From Hemileia vastatrix (lineage: Eukaryota > Basidiomycota > Pucciniomycetes > Pucciniales > Zaghouaniaceae), in NCBI GenBank assembly GCA_030280995.1, contig JASXTE010000008.1:3615001-3679000 (forward strand): a stretch of 64,000 bases of DNA, read 5' to 3'. Below, piece by piece: positions 47,527 through 57,767 of the stretch (position 1 is the stretch's first letter; each line of letters starts with the position of its first letter). The translations under genes and the position numbers were made by a program. A model generated the notes under the pieces. The model was given only the letters and a program-made list of their open reading frames with translations. It was not told where the DNA came from and ran no database searches.

Positions 47527-48647
47527 ATGAACCCTAGTAGCTCTTACTTTCCTCATGGAAACCTGCCCACAAACACAAGAACACTTAATAGAATTTTTAA
47601 TGAGACTTTGCCTCCATTCAATTCTCACTTTTGTAGATCTATACACAATTTTTGTTGTTCACTTTTGGATATGTCACCAGAATCAAATGGATGGAAACAA
47701 AACCCTACTGAAGAGCAATTAGACAGATTTTCATCATTCGACATGAACTCTTGCAACATTGCCTTTGAACTACCTCATCCAGAATCAAATTCAGCGGTTT
47801 CAGAAAAGTTTCCACCAATTTTTTGTGAATCTTTTATTGAGCACCTTCGCATGTGTGGTTTCACAGGATCAACTTTCGCTTGGAACCTAGATTGGTTTGA
47901 CAAATGGAACCAGGTCTTGGCAAATATTCTCATTAAACACTGGGACAATGCCTTAAAAACCAATAATTTGATTGCATATCCAATTGACTCAACTCAAATT
48001 AGCTTCTCAAATCAAATAGGAGTTCTTCACCGTTGGTTTTTAGGTCATGCTGATAGATTAAGACTTGGGAAGGATTCTCATAGCTCTCAAGAAATAATCA
48101 AAGTGAGAAAGCATAAATATAGAATAAAAAAAAAGTATGAAAATCCCTTTTTTTTCAACCGTTTTTATTTATGACCTTTATTTCAAATAACAAAGATTCT
48201 TAGAATTCAGTTAACCAAACTAAACTTCTTAAACAACTTCCACATTGTGAAACTTATCACAACCTTTTCACAAACATCAAGTGTTGTTCAGACACCGAAA
48301 TTGATAATGATGGATTGTTAAGACGTATCTTAATGCAATGGAGGTCTGAAGATTTTTCTAAAGTTGCACAATATCTTGACCAACAATACTTTGATATTCG
48401 AGATAATTCAACCTACTCTGGAAGTGTGCTAAAGGACTTGGCCTTGTACAAAAGAATCAGTTTGGTTTCAACATTATCCCCTAACCTTAATCCTTCTCAT
48501 GTCCCCTGGGGTTTGCCGAATGACTGTTATTCTCCCTTATATCTTGCATCTCTAAATCCTCAACAACTCAGAATTTTAAATCCTCAAAATCCCATAAATT
48601 TACCTGCTCTCCTTGAAATTCTTTCTTCCTCTAATGTGAGTGATTGA
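47527..48647 (+). pseudogene. Cargo paralogue B, unknown function
   Basis: The plus-strand start is MNPSSSYFPHGNLPTNTRTL. The first frame to 48174 includes FCRSIHNFCCSLLDM and GFTGSTFAWNLDWFDKWNQV. A probable intron at 48135-48203 (GTATGA to TTCTTAG) leads to TKLLKQLPHCETYHNLF, CCSDTEIDND and the C-terminal WGLPNDCYSPLYLASL. The splice join is off by one base next to an A9 run, so either the exon end is different or there is a slip. Motif by motif it parallels paralogue A (same spacing of GF..FxW, WNQV, CSD and LPxxCYS...L). Convergent with the SNF2 gene, whose 3' end starts 130 bp away. Confidence 0.6.
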
Positions 48648-48779
48648 CAAACTCCCTTAATAATAGGTTTGCACACTCATACTCCTCATTTCCACTGTTT
48701 GGGACACTTAGCCTTGAAAACAAAAACAGAATTTTAATGATTACTATTATCATTAAAATTTATAGAAATGAAATTTGGC

Positions 48780-51059
48780 TTACATTGTTAGCTCCATTTT
48801 TTTCCTTTGAATCTTATACATGCTGAATTCTATACTTCCTTGTACAAAATAATTCAAAACATTTACTTCATTTTGCTGCCCCATTCTATACAGCCAATCA
48901 ACAGCCTGTTGCTCAACTGCTGGATTCCAATTTGGCTCCTATTTCAACATTGAACATATAAAAAATTTAATATTTTTGTTCTTAATATGAAATAAAAGAC
49001 ATTGAGCTCACCATTATATATACATTTTGAGCACACCTGAGATCTATACCCACTCCTGCAGCCTGAATCGTTCCAACCAAAACTTGGCAATTTTTATTAA
49101 AATGGAATTCATGCATATTTTTGTCTCGCTTTGTCCTGCTGAGTTCACCCGTAAGCTGGGTATACCTAATATTGTGGTCATCTAAAGCCATTTTTATTCT
49201 ATTTTGAAATATTAGAAAATTGTTTTTAATAAGCCAACACAATTTTGTAAAACAATTCATTATAGAATCACTTACATCTGCAAAAAGTCTGCAAAGTTGG
49301 AGAATATAACAGCTTTTGGAAAATTTATACCCCTTTCACCAGACAAAAAGTTTTTTAAGTGGCCTATAAGATGACAAATCTTTGCGGAATGCTGCCAGGT
49401 GAAATCAAAAGTTGGAGTTTCATCCAGATTTTTGTAGATTGGATGGTTGCAGAATTTTCTTAAAATCATCAGCTCTCTTAGAAACTCAGATGAGTCCCAA
49501 GGGAAGTCAGTGCTTCTGGAGGGCCCATATCGCTCAGTGAATCCTTCTTGAAGCACATCAAGTTTAGACCTCCATGAATCTGCTAATTGAACCGATATCC
49601 CCCTTTGAATATTTTTTGGAAGAGACAAAATTGCATCCTTTGTTCTACGTAGGCTTATGACTTTCATTAAGTGATTGATTGATTTAATAGAATTGGCCTT
49701 TCCTTTTTGCAAACCTGGAAAAAGGAAATTCTTCCATAACCAGTCTTCTTGCCACTTTTCAATTCTAAGAAAAAATATGAGACTTTGAAGGTCAGTGGGC
49801 CTGTTCTGCAGTGGAGTTCCAGTCAAGCATAGTGGGTGTTGGGATTCCAAGTCAAATATTGTTTGAGCCCTCTGCGAGTAAGGATTTTTAATGTAACTAA
49901 AAGAATATTTATAAAAATTGATTATAAAAATTAAGTTTTAAGTTTTAGATATAGAAATGGGCACTAACTGAGCTTCATCTAAAACAACTCTATACCAAAA
50001 GAGCATTTGAGTCACCGGTATCTTTTTTTGGCTTTGATTTTTTGACATCGTTGGGCTAGCTATTTCATAGGTCGTTAAAACAATAGCAGTGTCCTGTAGC
50101 TCATTGACATTAGTATTTTGACAATCCTTCCCATAAAGAACCTTGAAAGGAAGCGCATTATCTTCAAAGTGCACACTTATTTCATTGATCCAATTTGATA
50201 GTGTTGCCAGGGGGCATATAATCAGTGTGGCTGAACTCCGATTAATACCTTCTTGATTTTCTGATACCTAAAATTGTCTTGCTTCACCTTGAGTTGCACT
50301 TATAAGAGAAAGAGTTGAAAGTGTCTTTCCCAAACCCATATCATCAGCAAGTATTGACCCGTTTCCTTCAGGCGTTAATTGATTGTTAGGAAACTGATCT
50401 TTATAGTCATCGAATCCAGTTCTAAGCCAATGGTTGTCCTGGTGCCTCCACATGATATCCAACTTTTCCTTTAAAATTTGTTCATTGTCAATCATAAAAT
50501 TTATTGCTTGAAGTTGATGTGTTTTGAGAACTGTTTTGATTCCTCGGATAAGTTGATCAGCTTTCCAATCTTGAGTACTCTGAGATATTTGGAAAGAGCC
50601 TTCAAAAATTACATGCGGGATATTAAAAAAGATAGTGGAGTCGTAGTTCAGGATTGGACATAAATCGATTTGTGCAGAAGAAAATGCTTCTTTAGCAAGA
50701 CTGATTAGTGTACTTGAAGAAAAGAGGCATCCCCAAAGTTGATACTGATTACCAAAAACTGGAACCAAGTAAGCATGAAAATAGAAAGGCTTCATAGGAT
50801 TCAAGGCACTTCTTTGGTTTAAATGGTGAGATCCAGAGCCAATGTCACCCAAAAGTGGTCCGATGTGCTGACTCTGCACTTGAGAAAGATTACCGACAAG
50901 GGTTGGTTTTCTTTCTTCAAATAGTCCAAAAATATGAACATTCGAATGGCCTCGCTGTAAAATCGTGGGGGTCGGTGAGTTTTGAAATCTTGAGATTACA
51001 TTCATATAAATTTGATCGATTGTTATTGAGAACTGTCCAACACATCTGAGACTTGACAT
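48780..51059 (-). pseudogene. SNF2-family ATPase / helicase
   Basis: ATP-driven DNA translocase that moves nucleosomes or other bound proteins. Start MSSLRCVGQF at 51059. Motif I is SILADDMGLGKTLSTLSLI (near 50290-50345), Ia TLIICPLATLSNW, II VVLDEAQ, III CLTGTPLQN, IV KAVIFSNFADFL, V VLVGTIQAAGVGIDL, VI EQQAVDWLYRMGQ, ending KKMELTM at 48780. Introns lie near 49865-49975, 49200-49285 and 48940-49010. The style is closest to the Rad5/Rad16-like group. Lesions: an in-frame TAG near 50268 just after motif I (one transition from CAG), and tryptophan in motif VI where the family has the first arginine (CGG to TGG). The N-terminal 170 residues have no recognised domain. The terminal TAA overlaps a GTAAGC, so a further exon is conceivable. 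Confidence 0.85.
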
Positions 51060-51914
51060 ATTAAGTAAGAATAGTATCTGAAGATAGTGGTTGTTAAAAG
51101 ATGAATTGAAGCAAAAAATGAATAATCAGTTTTGAATAAAACGACAAAATAACTTTTTAGCATATGCTATGCTAAGCTCATAATTCTTTCACATGTATTA
51201 TTTTTATCTTTTTAATAAATATTGGAAGTAAATCAATGATAACTGAAATGAATAATATGGCTTAAAAATAAATCTTGAGCCTATAGAGTAAATTTTGGTT
51301 TGTGGAGGAAGAAAAATTTTCTCAATAAAAATGTGCTTTATTGTTACATTATAATCACAAAATAGAATAATTTCACTCTTATTACACTTATTTATGTTTC
51401 TGTCTAATAGTAAAATGCTTTAGATGTCAGTTCAAAATCCAAATTGAAACTACTACCTAGAACGATGTCTTGATACTAACATAATTTTTGTAAGTCTTTG
51501 GACAGACACTTATGGTTATCTCAATAATATTAAAACTGATTTGAATTGTATGTTTTATCAAATATCTATGTAGTCTAGTTTAATAATTGAGATACTACAG
51601 TTTAACCTTCTGTTACCAACTTGGCAAGAAAATATATGTAGATATTCTTAGAACGAATATCAAATTTTGCTTTCCACAAGATGGGAAAGTGAATATTATG
51701 ATATGTTAAGTGATATGTTCAAGCTTTGCTCAATCTGTGCTCAGCTCAAAATCAAAGTAATCACCAAGCTCCAAGAAACCTGTGATTGAGTTTGGTTGAA
51801 CCTAGGTCTAACTGATTACCAAATCTTTGTCCAATTAATTTAAATCTGGTTTCACAATGAACTCCCAACAGCCTTCCAACAGCTTTCCAACCACTTCCCA
51901 ACATTTTTAAATGA
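51060..51914. other. Right arm of the DNA transposon
   Basis: About 0.85 kb of AT-rich sequence between the SNF2 start and the right terminal repeat. No gene. Much shorter than the left arm. Confidence 0.5.
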
Positions 51915-51956
51915 GGGGTATTGCTAGCAATACCCCCCCCCAAATTTTCTGTGGTG
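51915..51956 (-). repeat. Right terminal inverted repeat with palindrome
   Basis: The 22-bp palindrome centred on GCTAGC (51915-51936) is followed by a C-run, AAATTTTCTGTGGTG and the flanking AAT (51957-51959). Reverse complement of 23487-23526 apart from the spacer length. Confidence 0.92.
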
Positions 51957-52040
51957 AATATAACAAAAAAAAATTTTTTATATATATTTTAGCTGTTATT
52001 TTTTTTTTATTTAGTATTTTTTTTATATTCTTTTATTTAA

Positions 52041-53600
52041 TTATGGGATGAAGTAGCCTCTGGCTGTTGGTCCCTATGGTTTTGGCATTTATGTATCTTG
52101 TTTGGATTAGAGGAAGAACTGTGTTCTTTGTAGTGAAGGCAGCTGGAGAAAGTATACAGGTTATAGTAGTCAGGAACTGGGTCAGAAGGTAAACTGTGGG
52201 AAGAAGAAGAAGAAGCAGGAATGGAGTGCTGGAAAGTGTGCTTGATTATTCATGACATTTTCCAGTGGTAATCAGGGAGTTATTTTCTCAGATTCTTCTC
52301 AAAATCATTCAATGGACCATGGAGAGCAAAGGACTTAAGCATGTTTGAACACATCATGCTAAGATGTAGCTTCACATCAGCATAATTCAGAGTCAAAGTA
52401 GTTTCTAGGGGTTGGCCAGTTCCATATGCAGTTTCAGGAGGCAGGGTTCCAACTAAAAACAGAAGAATTGGTTCAATAATTATTTTTAGTTGAAGAAATT
52501 GAATTTTTTTATTTTATTTTGGTACTTACAGATTGGGAGATTCTCATATTTGTATGCAGCCGGAATCTGGACGGCTGAAGTGTGTTGAATAGGTTCTGTA
52601 AGAGGTTCCACCAGATGGAGTTATAGATTTTTGGGGTCATACTCTAAATGTTTTTGAGAAGATGAAGGAGAAGAAGGAGGTTCCTGTGACCTGGTTGCAG
52701 CAGCAGGGCTGTTGTTGTTGTTATTGTTTATATTATTGCTTGGTTCAGGTTTAGTAGATACTAGCAGAGGAGTGCCAGGTTTATTGAAGGGAGGACCAGG
52801 AGATGATGATCTGCTGGATGAAGATCCAGAAGAAGAAGAAGTATCAGAGGAATGATTGGCAGCCAGACAAGAGGTAAAGTTGTTCTTCCTGAAGTAACAA
52901 GAGTTTTGCAATTAGAAACAGTGTTGGCTGTTCTGGTGTTTGTAGTGGGTCCTCTAGTAGGATTTATAGAGATGTTGGAGTTTCTGGTGTTGATAGAAGA
53001 AGAAATTGAGGTGGTACGCATTGTTCTGGGAGCATTAGGAGGTTGTGGTGTGGAGTTATTGGTGTTGGACAGAAGAATTTGGTTGTTTTCTGGCTGAAAT
53101 TGGGATTTCTGAGCCTGATTTTTCTTTTCTGACGAGGCGGGAGGGCCGCCCGACATCGGGAAAGCTGCCTGGAAACAGTCTAGCAGCCTAGGAGCTGATT
53201 TTGAAGCCATTTTTGCTGAATTTTCTGAGAGAAAAGCAGATTCTTGAGAATATAAAGTTTGTCTTTTAGGAATGGTCTTGGAAATGTAACGGTGGGATCT
53301 TCTGGAAGGAGCAGAAGGCAAAGAGGAAGAAGCAAGTCCAAGCTCTGGTGACCTGGTAGAAGATCTGGATATATATTTGTGTGAGGGTAAAGACAGAGGT
53401 ATTGGGTAGTTGGGATCTCTGTCACACCTTTTCTTTTTGGAATTGTAAGAATCACAGGCCCTTTTATAAAATTTGGCCTGGGAAGCAGGAAGAGTGAATG
53501 TGCAAGGTCTGCACATGTGTATGCACTGTTTAGAAGCATAGTCCTTAGGAGCAGTGAAGTAGGGAAGGTCCAATGGGTCAAAATTTGGTGATCTAGCCAT
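52041..53600 (-). pseudogene. R2a antisense gene 1: cysteine-cluster protein
   Basis: Opposite to gag-pol. Start MARSPNFDPLDLPYF at 53600. A cysteine cluster at residues about 27-60 (CIHMCRPC, then ACDSYNSKKKRCD) resembles half of a fungal zinc cluster. The R2b copy has CDFC where this copy has CDSY, so one ligand is lost. A long Ser/Pro/Asn-rich middle follows. A frameshift lies at about 52870-52900, and an in-frame TAA at 52621-52623 is shared with R2b. The intron 52453-52529 (GTAAGT to TTTTTAG) is conserved in R2b (61479-61549). The conserved C-terminal part reads MMCSNMLK, FALHGPLNDFEKNLRK and TFQHSIP. Role unknown; DNA or RNA binding is only a guess. Confidence 0.7.
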
Positions 53601-53745
53601 AACCTGTGAAAAAGCAACAGTGGAAAGAAAAGAGATGAATAAACAGATTTATCAGTGATGTGTAGATGGTGAAGAAAGAGTGGAAGTTCAGCAGGTTGGC
53701 TGCAGAGCATTGTTCATGGAGGCGGAGCCACCTTTGCTATGCAAC

Positions 53746-54141
53746 AGTCCGTCAAGACTTTAAACTGAAGACTGGTCAGTCCATCAAGAGAAATTAAAAT
53801 GAGAAATGGTATAGTCCCCCAAGACTATAAACTGAAGAAGGTTTAATGGTTGAGTCCTTCAGGACTATAAACTGATAATGGGAGTTGGTGTGATTTTGGC
53901 AGAGGGCATCCAAGGGGGAGTCTCTGAATTTTGTTAAGGCAAGTGTGGGGGTAACTGATGAGCTGGCTGCCCTGTAGAACCGTTACCCCAGGATGTTAGT
54001 TTGTCTCTTTGGGTCATAAATGTTTTGATCTCTGGTTCTGTCTTTTTTATTTATGTTTTTAGTCCCCCAAGACTATAAACTGAGGGTATTGAGTCTCCCA
54101 AGACTTAAAAGTGAGGATTAGTCCCCCAAGAATTTTAACTG
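53746..54141. repeat. 23-bp motif array between the two antisense genes
   Basis: Seven copies of AGTCC, 2 nt, CAAGACT, 1-2 nt, TAAACTGA: at 53746, 53778, 53813, 53852, 54060, 54090 and 54119. R2b has about eight at 62771-63211. The AGTC/GACT halves are inverted. A block at 53920-54000 repeats the GGCAAGTGTGGGGGTAACTG segment of 13600. The position fits a promoter of antisense gene 1. Confidence 0.85.
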
Positions 54142-54222
54142 AGGAACTTTCTTACAATGATTGGGGACATTCAGGAAGTCTGGAGAAGTTAAGAATTTTT
54201 TATTTTTAAGTCAAGAGATTAA

Positions 54223-54859
54223 TTAAGAGTCAGGAGGCAGAAGAGAATCAAGAGTTGTAACAAAATGTTCAGCATTGGCTTTGAACTGGTGTATGATGTT
54301 CTTCCTTTTCTCAAGATCCTGTAGGTCCCTATCAGGAGTGGATTTGAAGTAGTTTTGTAAGAGATGCTTTTGTTGAGAAGAATGATGTTGAAATCTTTCC
54401 TTAATGGTGTGAAATGGGTTAGGTGGGGGTGCTTCAATTGTTCCCACATTGTCATCATCACTGTCAGCAGGGAAATGAACTGAAAATTTGCCAGATTGGA
54501 ATTCAGTATGAAGAAGTTTTGTGCTTACCATAAGAATGACCAGGGATGGTAGAGCTAGTGGTAGTAATGGGGTTGGAACTCTTTTTTGAAGGGTGTAATT
54601 TGTGGACTAGTCTGGGAATCAGGATAGATGGCCTGGATCTTTTGGTGCTGGTGGAAGGTGGATTAGGTTGTGGAGAAGGAGAAGATGTTGCAGAGGAAAA
54701 TGGACCAGGTCTAAAGCAAGTCTTTTTTCTAGAGTGGCAGGCATCACAGGAGGTTCTGCAGAGATGAGCCCGTGGTGAGATGGTACAGATGAGATTGTTG
54801 TCAATGCAGTATTGGCAGGGGCCCATGTCAGTAGAAGATTTGGAGAGAAAGCTGAACAT
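54223..54859 (-). CDS. R2a antisense gene 2: small cysteine-cluster protein
   Basis: Exon 1 is 54529-54859, the intron 54480-54528 (GTAAGC to TTTTCAG, 49 nt) and exon 2 54223-54479. The spliced frame is open: 588 nt, 195 residues, from MFSFLSKSSTDMG to LLPPDS. The N-terminal cluster is CQYCIDNNLIC, CRTSCDACHSRKKTC; the last part (C-2-C-6-C with basic residues between) is like one half of a Gal4-type zinc cluster, so DNA binding is possible. After a Ser/Pro linker, exon 2 has an acidic patch (SDDDNVGTIEA) and a helical charged end. It sits just upstream of the 3' LTR, read towards pol. R2b has a damaged homologue at 63293-63771 with the same intron. Confidence 0.72.
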
Positions 54860-54893
54860 GGTGGTTGTGGTAAATGAGAATGTGGAAATTCTC

Positions 54894-54907
54894 TATTGGA
54901 GGGAGGA
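54894..54907 (+). other. Candidate polypurine tract of R2a
   Basis: A purine-rich stretch (GGAGGGAGGA) directly before the 3' LTR at 54908, in the position where plus-strand DNA synthesis is primed in LTR elements. Confidence 0.65.
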
Positions 54908-57502
54908 TGTGGTCTTCCAACATTGGCGGAGCCCTTTGTTGGTTTATTTGGTGTTGTTTTGGTATGCCTTAAATGGCATTGTTTAAATAATTAGATGTTT
55001 TTCTGGAATTACGCAGAAAATATTGGGAGTATGGGGATCTGTATACTTTTATTGAATATCCCCGGTTTTTCTCTATATTTTGTGTCTTTAGGACATTTTC
55101 ATAGCTTAAGTATTTAGGGGATAATTTCTTATTTTTCATTTTAAAAGATTGCTGTTGAAGTTTGTTTTTCCTGTTTTATGGGCTAACCTTAAGTCTTAGG
55201 GTTAAGAGCTTAGTACTGTTTGAATGAGACAAATTTTCTCTACATTTCATGTCACAATTGTTTTTTAGCGTAATTATGTGTTTTAAGGTTTTATTAGTTG
55301 TAGATGATTTTTCTAAGTAGTTTGGGTGTTTTTGGTGGTTTTCTGTCTTCAGGGTGGTCAGGCCTCTTCAGGCAGGCTTCCTGATGTTGGACAGACCGCC
55401 CGCCTCAGTGCTAGAGAGCTGGGAAGCGTTTCTAGGGAGGATTTATGCAATTTGGAGGTCAGGAACGCCAAATTTGTGGGTGCTCACGGGCTCTTAGTTA
55501 GTAGTCTGTGTAAGGCTAAGGTCAAGTACAAGGATGTGAACTAGCTTGAATAGTCAGTTGTCTAGAAGATTTTTATGGTCCTATATGAATACTGTAGTCT
55601 TAATCCACTAAATTGTATAATAAAATCAAATATAAAGGTCTCAGTAATATAATTCTCACTATTCTTATATATGGCTTACAATCTTTATAGTTGGTAGAAA
55701 AATAGATTATATAAATTCAGATACTATTCAAAAGTCTTATAAAAGTACTAATTGATATGTATTGTAATTGATTTGGTTATATTGGTTAAATTGTAATGAT
55801 AAAGAATGTAGAAACAAGACCCAAAAACCTCCTCCTTTTATACACACTGAGTTCCCCAATAAATCCCTTGATATACCACCCAATACACAGTTAATGACGC
55901 CTCAAAACAACTAATAGACCTTCCCATCAACATCCCTTGTGTCTCATGGCATAATTAGACAAGTAGCAACCGCCAAAATACTGTAATAATAAGGGAGATC
56001 CATCAAAATTAAAGAAAAAGACAAAAAGAGAGTATATGCGTATAAAACAATGATATAAAAGACTAAAGGGGACTTTTTAAGGTTATTAATAGCTTAATAA
56101 TAAGGGGGATTTACTGTAGAAATAATGGGGCTAATCCTGACATTATACTACATGAAATTCCCATTCAAAAATAACCAAAATTGACTGAGAAACCACCCAA
56201 AAACTTAAAAAAAGAGCGTGAGATGTGGGGTAACTACATGCAGTTCTTGGCAGGCGCTTGAACGGGTAAATCCTTGACTAAAATTAGGCAAATTTAAGCG
56301 TGGTGATGAAATAAAGTGCCAAGAGTGAGGTTATTAATGAAATTAGTGCATATAAACAAGGTCAATGCATTATTAATTAAGCTAGGACACTAAATAAGTG
56401 CCTGTCACCTATTTTAGTGTGTTTCCCCACAGTGGGCGTAGAATTTGGGGTAATTATAGTGTGAAAAAAGCTAACTTTGCTAAAAATGAAGCTATTCACA
56501 CGGGAAAAAAGCAGGCAGTATGTGGCCAGTACACAGAAGCCATTTCTGGCATAAAAAACACCAAATTTGAAAAGTGTTATTTTTATGCATTTAAATAGTC
56601 AAATCAATAGTTCTAAATGAGACCAATTGATCTGTCAAAGCGCAATTTTGATATTCTCAATTTTATAGCGCATATAGTAAACTTTTATGTGAAATAAAGC
56701 GCATCTCTTGTTTTTTGCATAAAACAATGAACATAACAGCTTTAAGTGTACTTAAAAATTATGTAGCCTTATACTTAAGGCTCTTAAGATTACCCTAACA
56801 TATTCCAACTTAATATTAAGTACATAAGACCTATAAAAGGTGGATATATGCGTGTATATAAGGTGTTATAATGGCATTTTTTGTGTATTATCATAATTTT
56901 ACTTATGTATACTATTTGTGTACTCTTATTTATTGTTCCCATGTATAGTTCATGTGTTTAACATAACTTATAATCACTTTTTACTCAGTCCTGGAGATAT
57001 ACAGGCTGACAGTCTGTGTGTATATAGTGGAAAAGGCAGTTTGGGGAATTTCTAGTAATCATACATCTATCTGGAGGTAATATACTTGTTCATCACTCAG
57101 TTTTCACTGTTTTTTGGTCACAATTTGCTGTGTTTGTTGCAAGTGAGTTCTTCATTTAATTTAACTTGGCAACTGTTTTCTCTGGTATAGTCTTGCATCT
57201 GTATCAATTATTATTGCTGTCTCTGGTGTGGATTTGCAACCTACATCAAGTATTATTGCTTTCTCTGGTGTGGACATTAGTCTACATTTCAGTTCTTTGG
57301 TTTGGTAGTCTGTCTGGAGACTACTTTGTTGACTGATCAGGCAGTCAAGTGTATTGGAAAAGGGGCTTTAGGTAAACAGGAACCAATTTACTGTATCAGG
57401 TAAATCTTACTTATTTTTCTAAAGGGAAAAGGGTTTTTCTCTCTAGTTTGACTCCAACTCCCTTGGTCAAGGCCTATAGCTAGTGCTATAGGATTGTCTA
57501 CA
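54908..57502 (+). repeat. R2a 3' LTR with a nested solo LTR
   Basis: Same ends as 3816-5687 (TGTGGTCTTCC to GTCTACA), 1,087 bp after removing the insertion 55509-57011 and its duplication. The two LTRs differ at many positions by eye, so R2a is older than the insertions with cleaner ends. Confidence 0.9.
55509..57011 (-). mobile_element. Solo LTR, third family, TSD GTCTG
   Basis: 1,503 bp, reverse complement of 27438-28937 with few differences. A perfect duplication GTCTG lies at 55504-55508 and 57012-57016. The empty site is in the other R2 LTR near 5196-5210 (GTAGTCTGTTTGTATATAG). Confidence 0.95.
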
Positions 57503-57767
57503 ACATAGACTATGAAAAGTGTCAAGTGACCCACAAATAGTAATTAATATAATTACCACAAATATATATTACTATTGCCAATATATGAACCCAAACTTTG
57601 CAGTGTGGTTTGATTCCCGTTCGCAGCAAAAAATTAAGTCACATGGTTGATGATGTTTGTGCTTTTTGTCGTCCACACGTCCCTACAGGTACCTCAATTT
57701 TGATGGTCCCTCGGTTGCCTGCCTCAAGATATTGATGTGCTGTCAACAATTTGGAAAGGCTCCCAAG
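57503..57767 (-). other. G1a leader, right part
   Basis: Continuation of the interrupted G1a. It matches 21605-21866 of G1b, including the T-arm-like GATTCCC...GCAGCA segment. It joins the R2a insertion to the G1a 5' LTR. Non-coding. Confidence 0.8.

Larger units (their letters stand above)
23487..51956 (-). mobile_element. 28.5-kb CACTA/tnp2-type DNA transposon with dioxygenase and SNF2 cargo
   Basis: Bounded by inverted ends CACCACAGAAAA (left) and TTTTCTGTGGTG (right), each followed inward by a G-run and the same 22-bp palindrome. The 3-bp flanks are AAT on both sides. The CAC start, the 3-bp duplication and the tnp2-like transposase inside agree with the CACTA/EnSpm superfamily. The left flank (22671-23486) and right flank (51957 on) rejoin as one continuous R2 sequence, compared with 59050-61100, which independently proves an insertion. 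Contents: long gene-free left arm, hairpin array, TET/JBP-like gene, unknown gene, CpG palindrome array, paralogue A, transposase, paralogue B, SNF2 ATPase. It carries one solo LTR insertion. Strand is given by the transposase. Confidence 0.88.
3816..57502 (+). mobile_element. LTR retrotransposon R2a (host of all inner insertions)
   Basis: A plus-oriented Ty3/Gypsy-type element bounded by two copies of one LTR (3816-5687 and 54908-57502). Each LTR is about 1,088 bp once its nested solo LTR is removed. Between them lie gag-pol (5780-13215), a non-coding block, a microsatellite, two antisense genes, and a purine-rich tract abutting the 3' LTR. After subtracting the G1b element, the DNA transposon and the solo LTRs the element is about 13.6 kb. 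Its flanks (up to 3815 and from 57503) rejoin as one internal G1 sequence (compare 21590-21620), so it inserted into G1a. The 5-bp flanks (TATGT, ACATA) do not match as a clean duplication. Confidence 0.85.

Noticed and set aside
3811..57507. A clean 5-bp duplication around R2a
   Set aside because: TATGT and ACATA are not direct repeats; drift or an indel may have changed them, so the insertion is argued from rejoined flanks instead.
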